Counted from the first letter of the stretch, positions 29,177 to 38,840 are shown. The stretch is 64,000 nt of DNA from Alteromonadaceae bacterium (GCA_014872785.1 WKFJ01000016.1:56221-120220); one strand, 5' to 3'. Notes: generated by a model from the letters alone, not told the origin. Program-made: numbers and translations.

Positions 29177-32100
29177 GTGAATATCACAAAACTAGCTCTT
29201 GAAAATAATCGCACCACATTTATGCTCATGGCCGCTATTTTGCTGTTTGGCATAATGGCGTACAACACCATGCCAAAGGACTATGATCCAGGCTTTACAA
29301 TCCGTACAGCGCAAGTTATTACTTACTTTCCTGGCGCTAGCCCGCAGCGGGTCGAAGAACTGGTAACCGACAAAATCGAAAAGGTCGTACAAGAAATTCC
29401 CGAATTGGACTTTGTCACTAGTGAATCGCGCACCGGAGTATCCATCGTATCTGCCAATATCAAAGAAAGTTACAAAGTGATGCGTCCCATTTGGGACAAC
29501 TTGCGTCGCAAAATAGACGCCGTCAAAGGTGACTTACCAGAGGGCACCCAAGAACCCATCGTTAACGATGAATTTGGCGATGTATTTGGCATCGTCATCA
29601 GCATGACCGCAGAAGGTTATACTTATCGCGAAATGATAGACATTGCAGAAGAAGTCAAAGATGAGTTACTGCACTTACCTGAGGCCGCTAAAGTTGAAAT
29701 ATATGGAGATCAAGAAGAACGCATCTACGTAGAATTTGACAACGCTCGTTTGGCTGAACTTGGAATTTCTCCCTCACAAATCAGTGATCAACTAGCAAGC
29801 CGGAATATTATTATCTCCGGTGGTGCTATTAACGTTAATCACGAACGTATATCGGTAGAGCCTTCCGGCAATTTCGAATCCCTTGAAGATATTCAAAATA
29901 CCCTAATTCAAATTCCGGGCAGTGATCGCGTACAGTTCTTACGTGAACTTGCCGTTATCAAACGAAGCTACATCGACCCTGCGTCGACTATTGTGTCTTA
30001 TAAAGGCGAACAGGCGCTATCTATTGCTATTTCCATGCGCAAAGGTGGCAACAACATTCTACTGGGCAACCAAGTGCGCGAGGTTCTAGACCGACTTGAA
30101 CAAATCTATCCCATTGGTGTTGATTTCTCTTTGGTGTCCTTTATGCCGCAGGAAGTTGAAGAAAAGGTACAGGATTTTGTCAGTAACCTAGTACAAGCCG
30201 TACTCATAGTAACCGTGGTGATGCTGGCCACTTTAGGGCTTCGAACTGGACTTATTGTCGCCTCGCTTATTCCCGCCAGTATGATTGCCGGTATTTTACT
30301 GATGTCATTTTTCAATATCAGCATCGACCAGATTTCACTCGCCGCATTGATTATTGCCATGGGTATGTTGGTAGATAACGGCATTGTGATGTCAGAGAAT
30401 ATTATGGTGCAAATGAAGTCGGGTAAAAAAGCCTGGAATGCCGCGATAGACTCCGCGGCTGAGCTCAAGTTACCACTATTGGTCTCTTCATTAACTACCG
30501 CAGCGGCCTTTCTACCGATATTTTTGGCAGAGTCTTCAACGGGTGAATACACAGCTTCATTATTCAAAGTGGTGACCATCACACTGCTATGTTCATGGGC
30601 AATATCCATGACCATCATTCCAATGCTGTGTGTGTACTTCTTAAAAGTGCCGGTCGAAAAAGCAAAGGCGCCCTCGGCAGTCTATATCAAATACCGTAAT
30701 TTTCTTGATTTATTATTGCGTAATCGCCTCGCCACCATTGGTGCCACTATTTTTGTATTTTTCCTCGCGATTAAAGCCTTAGGCCTTGTTCCCAGTTTGT
30801 TCTTTCCGCCGTCTGATAGAACCTATTTCAAAGTGGAGTTGGAATTACCGGTGGGCACACGCATTGAAGAAACTCAGCGTATTAGCCAGCTGATAGAGCA
30901 ATATATGGAAACGGAGTTGGCAGTTAACGAATCGCGCAAAGAAGGCGTTACTGACTGGATTACCTATGTGGGTTCAGGCGGCCCCCGTTTTTTGCTAACC
31001 CATAGTCCGAAACCCTCCAGTGCTTATTTTTCATTATTTGTTGTGCATGTCAGTTCACTGCCAGTACTGGATGAAATGATGGCCAAGTTGGAACAACATG
31101 CACTGCAAAGCTATCCAGATGTGTTAATAAAACTGAGAAAAATAGAGAATGCCTCCCCTGTCGACAACCCAGTTGAAATTCGCGTGAAAGGCAAAGACAA
31201 AGATACGTTATTTGCAATTGTCGATGCCATTAAGCAAAAGATGCGAGAAACGAACGGACTTAAGTCTATCCGTGATAACTGGGGCCTGCCTATCAAAAAA
31301 CTTGTGGTGAAAGTGAATCAACCACGTGCTCGCAGAGCCGGTATTTCAAGTAAAGATATAGCGGTATCGCTACAAACTGAATTAAGCGGCTTGGAGTTAA
31401 CCCAATATCGCGAAGGCGATGATGTTATCCCCATCATCATGCGCTCCACTGATGCCGATAGGCAAGATATAGGAAAGCTAGAAGCGCTTGCCGTTTATTC
31501 TCAAGCTTCGGGATTTTCAGTGCCATTGAGACAGGTGGCAGACATTGAAGTGGTGTGGGAGTCAGCTAACATTTTGCGTCGAGATCGTTATAAGAATGTT
31601 ACTGTTGGTGCGCAGATTGACGATAGCATTACGGCGACCGAAGCGTTTGACCAGTTAGTGCCATGGCTTGAGCAACAAAAACAAGACTGGCCGTTTGGCT
31701 ATGACTACGAACTTGGCGGTGAAGCCGAATCTTCAGGTAAAGCCAATCAATCTATCGCAGACAAGTTGCCCATTGCTGTTTTAATCATCGTTTTGTTGTT
31801 AGTCAGCCAATTTAACTCGCTGCGCAAAGCAGCCATAGTGCTTACCACCATTCCGCTTGGGCTCATCGGTGTGGTGGTTGGGTTATTGTTAGGTCAATCT
31901 TTCTTTGGGTTCATGACGCTGCTTGGCATCGTGTCTCTTGCAGGAATCGTTATCAACAACGCAATAGTGTTATTGGAGCGAATAAAACTAGAAATGGAAG
32001 ACAATGGGCTGCCCCATTACGACGCAATTTTAGAAGCGGCTCAGCGACGCGCGCGTCCCATTTTACTCACTACAGCCACCACCATATTAGGCCTAATTCC

Positions 32101-32239
32101 CTTGTATTTGGGTGGCGGTGAAATGTGGGAGCCAATGGCGCTTGCCATTATGGGTGGACTGTTCGTATCGACGGCGTTAACGCTTTGCGTGGTGCCTGTT
32201 CTTTATGCGCTTTTGTACAATGTAAAACGCACTAGTTGA
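29177..32239 (+). CDS. RND family efflux transporter permease
   Basis: About 1020 residues with the RND layout: first helix, large periplasmic loop, helices 2-6, helix 7, second large loop, and helices 8-12. The proton-relay region in helix 4 reads GMLVDNGIVMSEN, with one Asp in place of the double Asp of AcrB. The conserved GxxxxGPR-like and FNSLRKA segments are present. Substrate cannot be inferred. I choose the GTG at 29177 because GAGGTG at 29165-29170 is then correctly spaced; a GTG at 29168 also exists. Confidence 0.94.
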   Translation: MNITKLALENNRTTFMLMAAILLFGIMAYNTMPKDYDPGFTIRTAQVITYFPGASPQRVEELVTDKIEKVVQEIPELDFVTSESRTGVSIVSANIKESYKVMRPIWDNLRRKIDAVKGDLPEGTQEPIVNDEFGDVFGIVISMTAEGYTYREMIDIAEEVKDELLHLPEAAKVEIYGDQEERIYVEFDNARLAELGISPSQISDQLASRNIIISGGAINVNHERISVEPSGNFESLEDIQNTLIQIPGSDRVQFLRELAVIKRSYIDPASTIVSYKGEQALSIAISMRKGGNNILLGNQVREVLDRLEQIYPIGVDFSLVSFMPQEVEEKVQDFVSNLVQAVLIVTVVMLATLGLRTGLIVASLIPASMIAGILLMSFFNISIDQISLAALIIAMGMLVDNGIVMSENIMVQMKSGKKAWNAAIDSAAELKLPLLVSSLTTAAAFLPIFLAESSTGEYTASLFKVVTITLLCSWAISMTIIPMLCVYFLKVPVEKAKAPSAVYIKYRNFLDLLLRNRLATIGATIFVFFLAIKALGLVPSLFFPPSDRTYFKVELELPVGTRIEETQRISQLIEQYMETELAVNESRKEGVTDWITYVGSGGPRFLLTHSPKPSSAYFSLFVVHVSSLPVLDEMMAKLEQHALQSYPDVLIKLRKIENASPVDNPVEIRVKGKDKDTLFAIVDAIKQKMRETNGLKSIRDNWGLPIKKLVVKVNQPRARRAGISSKDIAVSLQTELSGLELTQYREGDDVIPIIMRSTDADRQDIGKLEALAVYSQASGFSVPLRQVADIEVVWESANILRRDRYKNVTVGAQIDDSITATEAFDQLVPWLEQQKQDWPFGYDYELGGEAESSGKANQSIADKLPIAVLIIVLLLVSQFNSLRKAAIVLTTIPLGLIGVVVGLLLGQSFFGFMTLLGIVSLAGIVINNAIVLLERIKLEMEDNGLPHYDAILEAAQRRARPILLTTATTILGLIPLYLGGGEMWEPMALAIMGGLFVSTALTLCVVPVLYALLYNVKRTS

Positions 32240-32274
32240 ACTGGAATTTACATACTAAAGACAGTGGATAAACA

Positions 32275-32301
32275 CAAAAAAGGCGAGCACTGAGCTCGCC
32301 T
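32275..32301 (-). terminator. Terminator between RND gene and beta-helix gene
   Basis: An 8-bp stem AGGCGAGC / GCTCGCCT with 5-base loop. On the minus strand it is followed by TTTTTT, so it serves the beta-helix gene; the convergent RND mRNA may also use the hairpin. Confidence 0.8.
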
Positions 32302-32324
32302 AGCAAAAAACTAATCAATAAAAG

Positions 32325-33461
32325 TTAGTTAAGTTCTACACCTTCGAAATTGTCAGCAGTAAATGAATTACTGCCTACTAGGTCGAATAAAGGATGTGTT
32401 GCCTGATAGATGTTACGCGTTATTTGACTGTTGTCCGTGCCGTCGGCTTCTAGTAGCAAGCCTTTACCTCGTTTACTGAAAAACTCATTACCAATGAAAA
32501 CATTGGCAAACGATTGGTTATCACCCGCGGCTTCAATACGTACTTCATAATAACCATGGCGCTGACTTTTGGAGTTATTGAACAGCTTGTTACCGCCAAA
32601 ACGATTGTTAACGCTGCCCTGCACTAACATGCCATTGTTACCATTGCGAATGAAGTAGTTGTTATCAATACGTCCAAAATCACTGCCAGTTAACAGCAAT
32701 CCCGCCAATGCATTGTTCGCCATCTTGTTATCGGTAACCGAGGCGTAAAGCACGCCTGTTCCCAAAACAATCCCATTAGCGCCGTTGTTATTGATACGGC
32801 CATTGGCAACGATAGTGTTATCTGCGACACCGGAAAGTTCGACACCATCACCCGTATTGCGTCGAGACACTAGTGCGACTAACTGCACGCGCTGTGCATT
32901 TGCAACAGTGACCCCGTCGCCCTGATTGTCTTGGCTAACGCTATCAAGCACTGCCACAGTACTTGTCGTATCAACGGTACTGGCACTGCCAATAACCAGA
33001 CCATCGCCATTGCTATTGCGCACGTGTACCCGCCTCAATGTGATGAACTCACCTTTGACCAGCACGCCATCAATGGCCTGTGTTTGATTTTCAAAATTAC
33101 TGTTAATAAGAATGTCTTCCAGGCCAGCACGAGCGACCAAATCGTCACCTGAACCAAAGCGAACCAGTTCTGTCACCCCAGTCGAACCGTCCATTAAGCG
33201 GATCTTAGTACCGTTTCCCTTACCTCTTAATAAAACGTTGCTTGGAATAACGATACTGCTAGAGATGTGGAAGGTTCCCCCTCGAAGTTGAACGATACCG
33301 CCGCCACTTTCAGATACGGTGGTTAACGCCTGATTTATTAATATGGCTTGGTCTGTGGTTGGCGTTTCTTCTTTTACTGCTTTGACCACCACCAAGGGTG
33401 AACGGGCAAAGGCGACAGAAGTAAAAAACAATAGAAATCCCAAAGAGAAAATGCGAGACAT
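32325..33461 (-). CDS. Exported right-handed parallel beta-helix protein
   Basis: A 378-residue protein with a signal peptide ending in VAFARS. The rest is a repetitive series of short Asn/Gly-rich strands typical of the pectate-lyase-like beta helix (PbH1 repeats), for example NNNGANGIVLG, NNALAGLLLTGSDFGRIDNN, and NRFGGNKLFNNS, preceded by a cap with LRGGTFHISSSIVIPSNVLLRGKG. Such proteins are polysaccharide lyases, hydrolases or mannuronan epimerase-like, but catalytic residues cannot be assigned by eye. It is transcribed away from the CARDB lipoprotein. Confidence 0.85.
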   Translation of the reverse strand: MSRIFSLGFLLFFTSVAFARSPLVVVKAVKEETPTTDQAILINQALTTVSESGGGIVQLRGGTFHISSSIVIPSNVLLRGKGNGTKIRLMDGSTGVTELVRFGSGDDLVARAGLEDILINSNFENQTQAIDGVLVKGEFITLRRVHVRNSNGDGLVIGSASTVDTTSTVAVLDSVSQDNQGDGVTVANAQRVQLVALVSRRNTGDGVELSGVADNTIVANGRINNNGANGIVLGTGVLYASVTDNKMANNALAGLLLTGSDFGRIDNNYFIRNGNNGMLVQGSVNNRFGGNKLFNNSKSQRHGYYEVRIEAAGDNQSFANVFIGNEFFSKRGKGLLLEADGTDNSQITRNIYQATHPLFDLVGSNSFTADNFEGVELN

Positions 33462-33821
33462 AAATCCCCCTTAATACGCGCACTATTTTTAGAATTGTTA
33501 GTTACCCGCTACTCTTAGTTTTATCTGTATGTTGGGAGCAGAAGGTCGTTAGTTTTTATTATTGTTATAATGTAACTCTACCTAGCTCGGGTATTAATGC
33601 ATAGTTTTTATCCACATTTCTAATACTAAAGTATTAAATTTAATACTCATTTAAGCGCTATCTCCTTCATATATCACGAAAAATGACGCAATTTGCGGAA
33701 TTATGAAGAGATTGTGAGTTTATTTCTGATTATTAATGATGGTATCGGTACTTGCGTTTACTTGTGCAAATCGTTCCCTAGACTATGCATCCGAGAACAG
33801 CACACAGTATGAAGTACAAAT
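33462..33821. other. Divergent intergenic region with AATACT half-sites
   Basis: 360 bases between the beta-helix gene (minus) and the CARDB lipoprotein gene (plus). Apart from the inverted repeat reported at 33621-33647 it is AT-rich without visible genes. Confidence 0.5.
33621..33647. promoter_or_regulatory. Palindrome plus third half-site, possible operator
   Basis: TAATACTAAAGTATTA is a 7-bp inverted repeat with a 2-base spacer; a further TAATACT follows at 33641-33647. The arrangement of two inverted and one direct half-site between two divergent genes suggests a regulator-binding site, though the region is AT-rich. Confidence 0.35.
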
Positions 33822-35720
33822 ATGAAAAAACACTCATTTAAGCTTTTAGCTCCTATTGCCGCAGCGATGCTTACCAGCGCTTGCGGTGATTGGAGTAGTA
33901 ATGAAGGTCCAGCAGAGGTTCCGGATATCCCGCCAGCGCCTGTTGCCAACCTTACTATTTCTTCCATTGACGCCAATAACCTCAATGTATATAAAATGGA
34001 CGAAGTCATTCGCGTCGACTATCAATTGGAAGTCACCGAACTTAATCAACCTGATGTTGATGTTGACTTCTACCTGGTTCACGGTGACTCAGCAGAAGAC
34101 GAAGAAATTGCAGAAACTCATTTCCTCGCTTCGGTTACTCACGCTGCGGCAGAAAATGGTTCAATCGTTGATTCGTTTTCAGTCAATATTCCAGCGGTTG
34201 AGCATACCGGCAACTATTGGATTGTGGCAATTGTCGATCCAGACAACGAAGTGGCAGAAGAAAATGAGGTGGACAACCATCCAAATATTGATAACGAGCA
34301 ACATGTAGAAGGTGATTTCCCAGCGATTCAAATTGAAATCTCTGCATCTCCTGAGCATGAATTTGACTTTGTCAGCAGCTATGTTGACGGTGGCATTGTA
34401 GTTCTCGACAGTCCAGAAGTTCACGAAGGTACAGGTGAGCATCATTCAGATATTATCGGCCATATCGATGCGGTTTATCATGGCGATCACGAAGCAACTG
34501 CAGCACTGACCGCAGAAGTTGAAATTGATGGTACCTACCAGCCCGTGAGTTTGTGGGACTCTGTCAGCCAAAGTTACACCGATAGCCAATCGGTTACCTT
34601 TACCTACAATGGCGAAGAGCACTTTTTTGGTTTTGACATTGGTCTTACCGATGATCAATTGGCAGCAATTTACGCCACTTACGCAGCAGACGCTATCAGT
34701 AACGAAATTACACTTCGTTTAACCCTGACTGACACTACCGATGCTGCAATTGAGGCCGATACGGGTAACAACAGTGTAGAAATCACTTCGCCACTTTATT
34801 TCTTTGAAAGAACGGACGAGAGTGATGATGGTGTTGATGGTCTCGCTGGCAAAAATGAGCTAATGACAGCGAAAGACGTGACATTCACCGGTAACAAGTT
34901 GACCGTTGATGGCTCGTATGACAAATCCTACGGTGACGCTAGCAAGTTTAAAGTTGGTGTTGAGCTAGGCGGTGAACTAGCAGTTGATTTGCTCGACAAA
35001 GCAGCGGCACTAGAGGCCGGTGGTTCAGTGGACATGTGGATTTTCAACGCACATAACACCATTTTCGGTGCAAGTTTTGATGGTCAAGCCTACATCACGG
35101 GTGTAAACACAGGCTACGATTCTGAAATGATCATCTTCAACACTACTGTATACGAAGACTCAAACTGGGTTGCCCAATTCGAGAAAACCTTCGAGAAATC
35201 GTGGGAAGAAGAGCGCATCTTAGTACAAGCCAAGTTCAGCGTTGGACCTATCCCAATGAAGGTCAGTGCCGGTGTTGACGGTGGCGTAGGATTTGAGTTG
35301 ACCGTAGGCTATGCCCTAAGCGAGTTATATGCAAATGGCGACATTTTCTCTGCTAACTTTGGCGGTTTTGCCCAAGGTGGTGTTGACCTTCTTGTTGCCT
35401 CGGCAGGTGTTACCATTGATATCAACATCGTAGACAACGTGTTAGCGATGGACTCTTCTGCGGAGTTGGCATTACTTGAAGAAGGCACCGTCAATCCACG
35501 TGTTGATTATAGCTTTGAGTTAACCGATGACATCGATGTAATTAGTGGAAGATTCGGCCTATTTGCGGAAGTAAGCGGTATCAAGTGGTGTAAGAAGTGG
35601 GGTATCCCATATCCTTGTGGCACCAAGAAAACCACTTACTACCTATGGTTCTATCAAACACCAAGCGTGTTCCAGAAATCCTGGACCATCTTCTCAAAAG
35701 AAGGCTCAGTATCTATTTAA
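33822..35720 (+). CDS. Lipoprotein with CARDB-type domains and a beta-rich C-terminal domain
   Basis: A 632-residue lipoprotein (lipobox LTSACG, Cys21). Residues 40-165 form a CARDB-like adhesion fold, with the typical VDYQLEV, GNYWIVAIVDPDNEVAEENEVDN; a second related sandwich spans about 170-330. The C-terminal 280 residues are long amphipathic strands rich in Gly, Val and Phe (KVSAGVDGGVGFELTVGYAL), ending with a Cys pair (KWCKKWGIPYPCG). The whole protein is strongly acidic at the N-terminal half. It precedes the vitellogenin/MTP-like gene with a hairpin between. The role is unknown; lipid or surface binding is an inference from the partner. Confidence 0.75.
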   Translation: MKKHSFKLLAPIAAAMLTSACGDWSSNEGPAEVPDIPPAPVANLTISSIDANNLNVYKMDEVIRVDYQLEVTELNQPDVDVDFYLVHGDSAEDEEIAETHFLASVTHAAAENGSIVDSFSVNIPAVEHTGNYWIVAIVDPDNEVAEENEVDNHPNIDNEQHVEGDFPAIQIEISASPEHEFDFVSSYVDGGIVVLDSPEVHEGTGEHHSDIIGHIDAVYHGDHEATAALTAEVEIDGTYQPVSLWDSVSQSYTDSQSVTFTYNGEEHFFGFDIGLTDDQLAAIYATYAADAISNEITLRLTLTDTTDAAIEADTGNNSVEITSPLYFFERTDESDDGVDGLAGKNELMTAKDVTFTGNKLTVDGSYDKSYGDASKFKVGVELGGELAVDLLDKAAALEAGGSVDMWIFNAHNTIFGASFDGQAYITGVNTGYDSEMIIFNTTVYEDSNWVAQFEKTFEKSWEEERILVQAKFSVGPIPMKVSAGVDGGVGFELTVGYALSELYANGDIFSANFGGFAQGGVDLLVASAGVTIDINIVDNVLAMDSSAELALLEEGTVNPRVDYSFELTDDIDVISGRFGLFAEVSGIKWCKKWGIPYPCGTKKTTYYLWFYQTPSVFQKSWTIFSKEGSVSI

Positions 35721-35731
35721 CATAGATGAAC

Positions 35732-35762
35732 TAGACTGTGAGTGTGCTACGCTCACAGTCTA
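35732..35762 (+). terminator. Strong hairpin after the CARDB lipoprotein gene
   Basis: An 11-bp perfect stem TAGACTGTGAG / CTCACAGTCTA that can be extended inward by three more pairs, 12 bases after the stop codon. Only a weak AT-rich tail follows, so it may reduce rather than abolish read-through into the next gene. Confidence 0.55.
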
Positions 35763-35814
35763 ATATTCAAACTATCGTCTCGTCTCAAACTCAGTTTTTA
35801 GTGAAGCATTATTT

Positions 35815-37599
35815 ATGAAGTCTCTTTTGGTCTCTTTTGTCGCACTGGCCGCGATGACCCAATCAGCTATGGCATTGGAGCAATGCCAGCGAAGCCACCA
35901 GCTCAAGGTCAACACCCAATCTGAATTCGACTTCAACGGTAAAAACGTAATTCGGCATAAATTCGACGCGGTGTTGTCTAGCAAACCATTTCCAGCGGCA
36001 AAGACTGCGGTTGAAAATGCAATGTGGTGGGCGCTACAACTTACAAACGTGGTACAAACTGCCAACGGCGAAGTGATGCCACAGGACAACGACTATGCGT
36101 TACCATTTGCCGTGCTAAGAGACAAAAACGGCTTTTTAGTCGATTTTCACTTTCCAGCCGATATTAGCGAAGATGCTAAAGACAAACTCAAAGGTTTGGC
36201 GTTTTATCTGCAGTTCCCCGCAAATGTAAGCCAGATTCCAGCCGATGGCATGCGAGTGGAAATAGACAGTATTGGTCAGTTCCAAGCGAAATACGCCGAA
36301 ACTGACGCGTCAGGTATTCAAGAAGTACCTGAAAATGCGCAATTCATAGTTAAACAAAAACAACAGTATTTAGACAACAATGCAATGCGCTTAAGTGGTG
36401 CTAATAGCAACCCAATCGACACCACAAAAGTTAAAGACGCAGAGCAATTAGTCACATTAGACAATTGTTGGTTTGACTCAACACGTGGCCGTGAAAACCT
36501 TTATTTTTCTGGTGCTAGCGCTAATTTTTCTATGTCGACAGCGCAAACTTTCAGCCTTATCAAACTTCCCAACACAGCGGACAGTTTGTTGTGGCAATTA
36601 CCTGGTCAGTTGGCTGACTGGCAATTACAAGAATCGGAAGCGCCCGCACTTACTGAAGAACAAAAAGAAGAATTGGCACAAAGACTCTTACTCGATTTGC
36701 AAAGCATTGATATGTTGTCGCTTCGAGGCTCTGAGTTAGCAGCATTTTTGTTGCAATACGACGACGTTATCGACATTTTAGCACCTGCGTTAATTAGCGG
36801 CGACTTTACTGATGAACAAAACATGCGTTTGTTCAATGCGCTAGGTCAGTTAGACAGTCCTAGAGGCAATAAAATGTTGGTCGAACTTATTTCTAATGCC
36901 GAGTTAGATGAGACCAATCGCTTTCGCGCGATGCGAGCAATTGCTAATGGCACCAGTGCATTAACACCCGAACTGGCCATCCAATTAAATGAATTACTCA
37001 ACAACGCAGAATTTCCAGGCAGTGAAGCCCTGCACGGTGCGGCGCTGATGACACTTGGCGCGGTTATTCAGCGCCGAGAATACAATGAGCTATCAGCTAA
37101 CTTACTAACCGACATCAGCAACAAGCTATCACCAGACATGGGTGAAAATGCTCAAGCAGCTTTGGTGGCAAGTTTGGGTAATAGTGGCCGCCCTGAAGTG
37201 GTCGAGAAACTGCAAGACTACAGTCAAAATAGCAGCGCTAGAATTCGTTCAAATGCCGCGACTAGCTTAGGTCAGGTAGGTACTGAAGAAGCACAAAATA
37301 CGCTTAAATCTATGCTCCACGGCGAATCTGAAGATAAGACGCAACAAGCCATTTTAGGTGCGATTGGTCAATTTGAACTAGACGCGGAGGATCTACAAAA
37401 AATCAGTGCCATTGCTGCACAAAGTCCAAGCGAAAGAACCCGCTCCAATGCCATTAAAGCGCTCGCTAACCAAACGCATCATGCGGAGCAAGTACAAGTT
37501 CAATTACAGACGCTAATGAAGCAAGAAAAGAGTCGACGCAACTTTATTCTTGCCGCTAAAGCCATCGAAGCATTAAAAAAAGACCCAAATTCCAATTAA
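35815..37599 (+). CDS. Exported vitellogenin/MTP-like lipid-transfer protein with HEAT-like helical domain
   Basis: A 594-residue protein with a signal peptide (cleavage after SAMA). Residues about 25-260 are beta-rich and follow the N-terminal barrel of the large lipid transfer protein family: PFAVLRDKNGFLVDFHFPAD (97-116), KGLAFYLQFPA (126-136, compare the NIKRGIISALL region of apoB) and EIDSIGQFQAKY (149-160, compare the GNCSTHF region). Residues 285-594 are an alpha-helical HEAT-like array carrying LFNALGQLDSPRGNKMLVELI (339-359), GAALMTLGAVIQR (408-420) and LVASLGNSGRPEVVEKLQDY (449-468), which match the L-ALPxxGT and LKALGNAGHPE hallmarks of vitellogenin and MTP. The lipid-cavity beta sheets that follow in animal proteins are missing. 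It could bind or shuttle lipid in the periplasm. It may be read through from the lipoprotein gene upstream and ends at a strong terminator. Confidence 0.78.
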   Translation: MKSLLVSFVALAAMTQSAMALEQCQRSHQLKVNTQSEFDFNGKNVIRHKFDAVLSSKPFPAAKTAVENAMWWALQLTNVVQTANGEVMPQDNDYALPFAVLRDKNGFLVDFHFPADISEDAKDKLKGLAFYLQFPANVSQIPADGMRVEIDSIGQFQAKYAETDASGIQEVPENAQFIVKQKQQYLDNNAMRLSGANSNPIDTTKVKDAEQLVTLDNCWFDSTRGRENLYFSGASANFSMSTAQTFSLIKLPNTADSLLWQLPGQLADWQLQESEAPALTEEQKEELAQRLLLDLQSIDMLSLRGSELAAFLLQYDDVIDILAPALISGDFTDEQNMRLFNALGQLDSPRGNKMLVELISNAELDETNRFRAMRAIANGTSALTPELAIQLNELLNNAEFPGSEALHGAALMTLGAVIQRREYNELSANLLTDISNKLSPDMGENAQAALVASLGNSGRPEVVEKLQDYSQNSSARIRSNAATSLGQVGTEEAQNTLKSMLHGESEDKTQQAILGAIGQFELDAEDLQKISAIAAQSPSERTRSNAIKALANQTHHAEQVQVQLQTLMKQEKSRRNFILAAKAIEALKKDPNSN

Positions 37600-37600
37600 C

Positions 37601-37626
37601 AAAAAAGGGGCCGCAGCCCCTTTTTT
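37601..37626. terminator. Bidirectional terminator
   Basis: AAAAAAGGGGC - CGCA - GCCCCTTTTTT between two convergent genes; each strand has its own T-run. Confidence 0.92.
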
Positions 37627-37643
37627 AATACCTGATAAAACGA

Positions 37644-38840
37644 TTAGTATTTAGCGAACAACTGCAACCATACTTTATCAGTATCGGTGGCATGTGTTTC
37701 AGCATCGTAACTGGCGTATTTGAATAACAACTTGTAGTTTTTGCTAATGCTGTAGTTCGCCACCAAATCGATTTCTGAACCTAAGTCAGCACCACCAGTT
37801 TCAGCGTCGAATTGGTGATACCATGCAGCAAGACCAACACCGCCCACTTTGGTTGCCACTTTAAACCAAAGGTCTTCAACACCGGTTCCAGGTGTACCTA
37901 AGAACTTATCAGAGAAACCTTGGAATTTATGCAATGTAGCGAGTGGAGTAACAAAACCTTTTCCGTTGTCGCTACCCAATGACTCAATACCAGCAGCAAG
38001 AGTCACTTTCGAGACCTTAGCGCTTACGTCGATGGCGTAATAATCAGCATCATAAGAAACAGGGTTGTCACCCGTGTCCGACTGAGCTGCGTAGGCAAGG
38101 TGAACACCAATACCTGATTCGCTCTTATAGTTGTAATCCACACCTACCGTGCTGTTAGACAAGGCTAACGCATCGTCAAAGTCCATACTGTAATAAAACG
38201 CCGATACCTTGTGTCCCTTTGCTGGCGTATAAACCGCATTTAATAGATGCAAATCAGCGTCCAAATCGCCATTGGGATTCTTCGAGCCAAAGATGCGATT
38301 AACACGATATGAGTAAGTGTAATCCAAGCTTAATTGGTCACTGACTTTACTTTGAATACGCGCACCATCGAAGGTCTGCTCGTTTTGACGCCAAGCAACG
38401 CCGCCCACAAAACGCTGGTTATTGTGATTTACGCGTTGGCGACCCAAACTAAACTTGGTTCCCGCTTCACTGGTGTACTGCAAAAATGACTGGTTTAAGT
38501 CTGCCCCATCAGGGTCGGCTACAACCGGATAGGTGGTATTCCCATTAATAGTGTTGTTGTAATCTTCGTCAAACAATTCTGCAACGTAGTCAAACTCAAC
38601 AACGGCGTTCCAACCTGAGTATTTACCTGTAGTAGCAGTAACTCGTGCTTTGACTGTATTAGCACTTGCCTCTTCGTCAAGGCCATCTTGATCTACACCT
38701 TCATAACGGTAGCGAAGTGACAATTTCACGTTTGAGTCGGCGATAGCTTTCGCTACGCTTTCTGAATCTGCTGCTTGCGCATAAACAGAACCGAACGCCA
38801 TAGCGATAGCTAATGGCAATATTTTTGTTGAAGTACGCAT
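37644..38840 (-). CDS. Outer-membrane porin
   Basis: A 398-residue outer-membrane barrel with a signal peptide ending in YAQAA. It has alternating strands throughout, an early KLSLRYRYEGVDQDG, the LGRQRVNHNNQRFVGGVAWRQNEQ constriction-loop region and a C-terminal strand VWLQLFAKY. This is the type of porin often annotated next to nutrient uptake genes in Alteromonadales. Its position 217 bases after the nitrate assimilation operon on the same strand suggests nitrate or nitrite entry, which is an inference. It ends at a bidirectional terminator. Confidence 0.8.
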   Translation of the reverse strand: MRTSTKILPLAIAMAFGSVYAQAADSESVAKAIADSNVKLSLRYRYEGVDQDGLDEEASANTVKARVTATTGKYSGWNAVVEFDYVAELFDEDYNNTINGNTTYPVVADPDGADLNQSFLQYTSEAGTKFSLGRQRVNHNNQRFVGGVAWRQNEQTFDGARIQSKVSDQLSLDYTYSYRVNRIFGSKNPNGDLDADLHLLNAVYTPAKGHKVSAFYYSMDFDDALALSNSTVGVDYNYKSESGIGVHLAYAAQSDTGDNPVSYDADYYAIDVSAKVSKVTLAAGIESLGSDNGKGFVTPLATLHKFQGFSDKFLGTPGTGVEDLWFKVATKVGGVGLAAWYHQFDAETGGADLGSEIDLVANYSISKNYKLLFKYASYDAETHATDTDKVWLQLFAKY

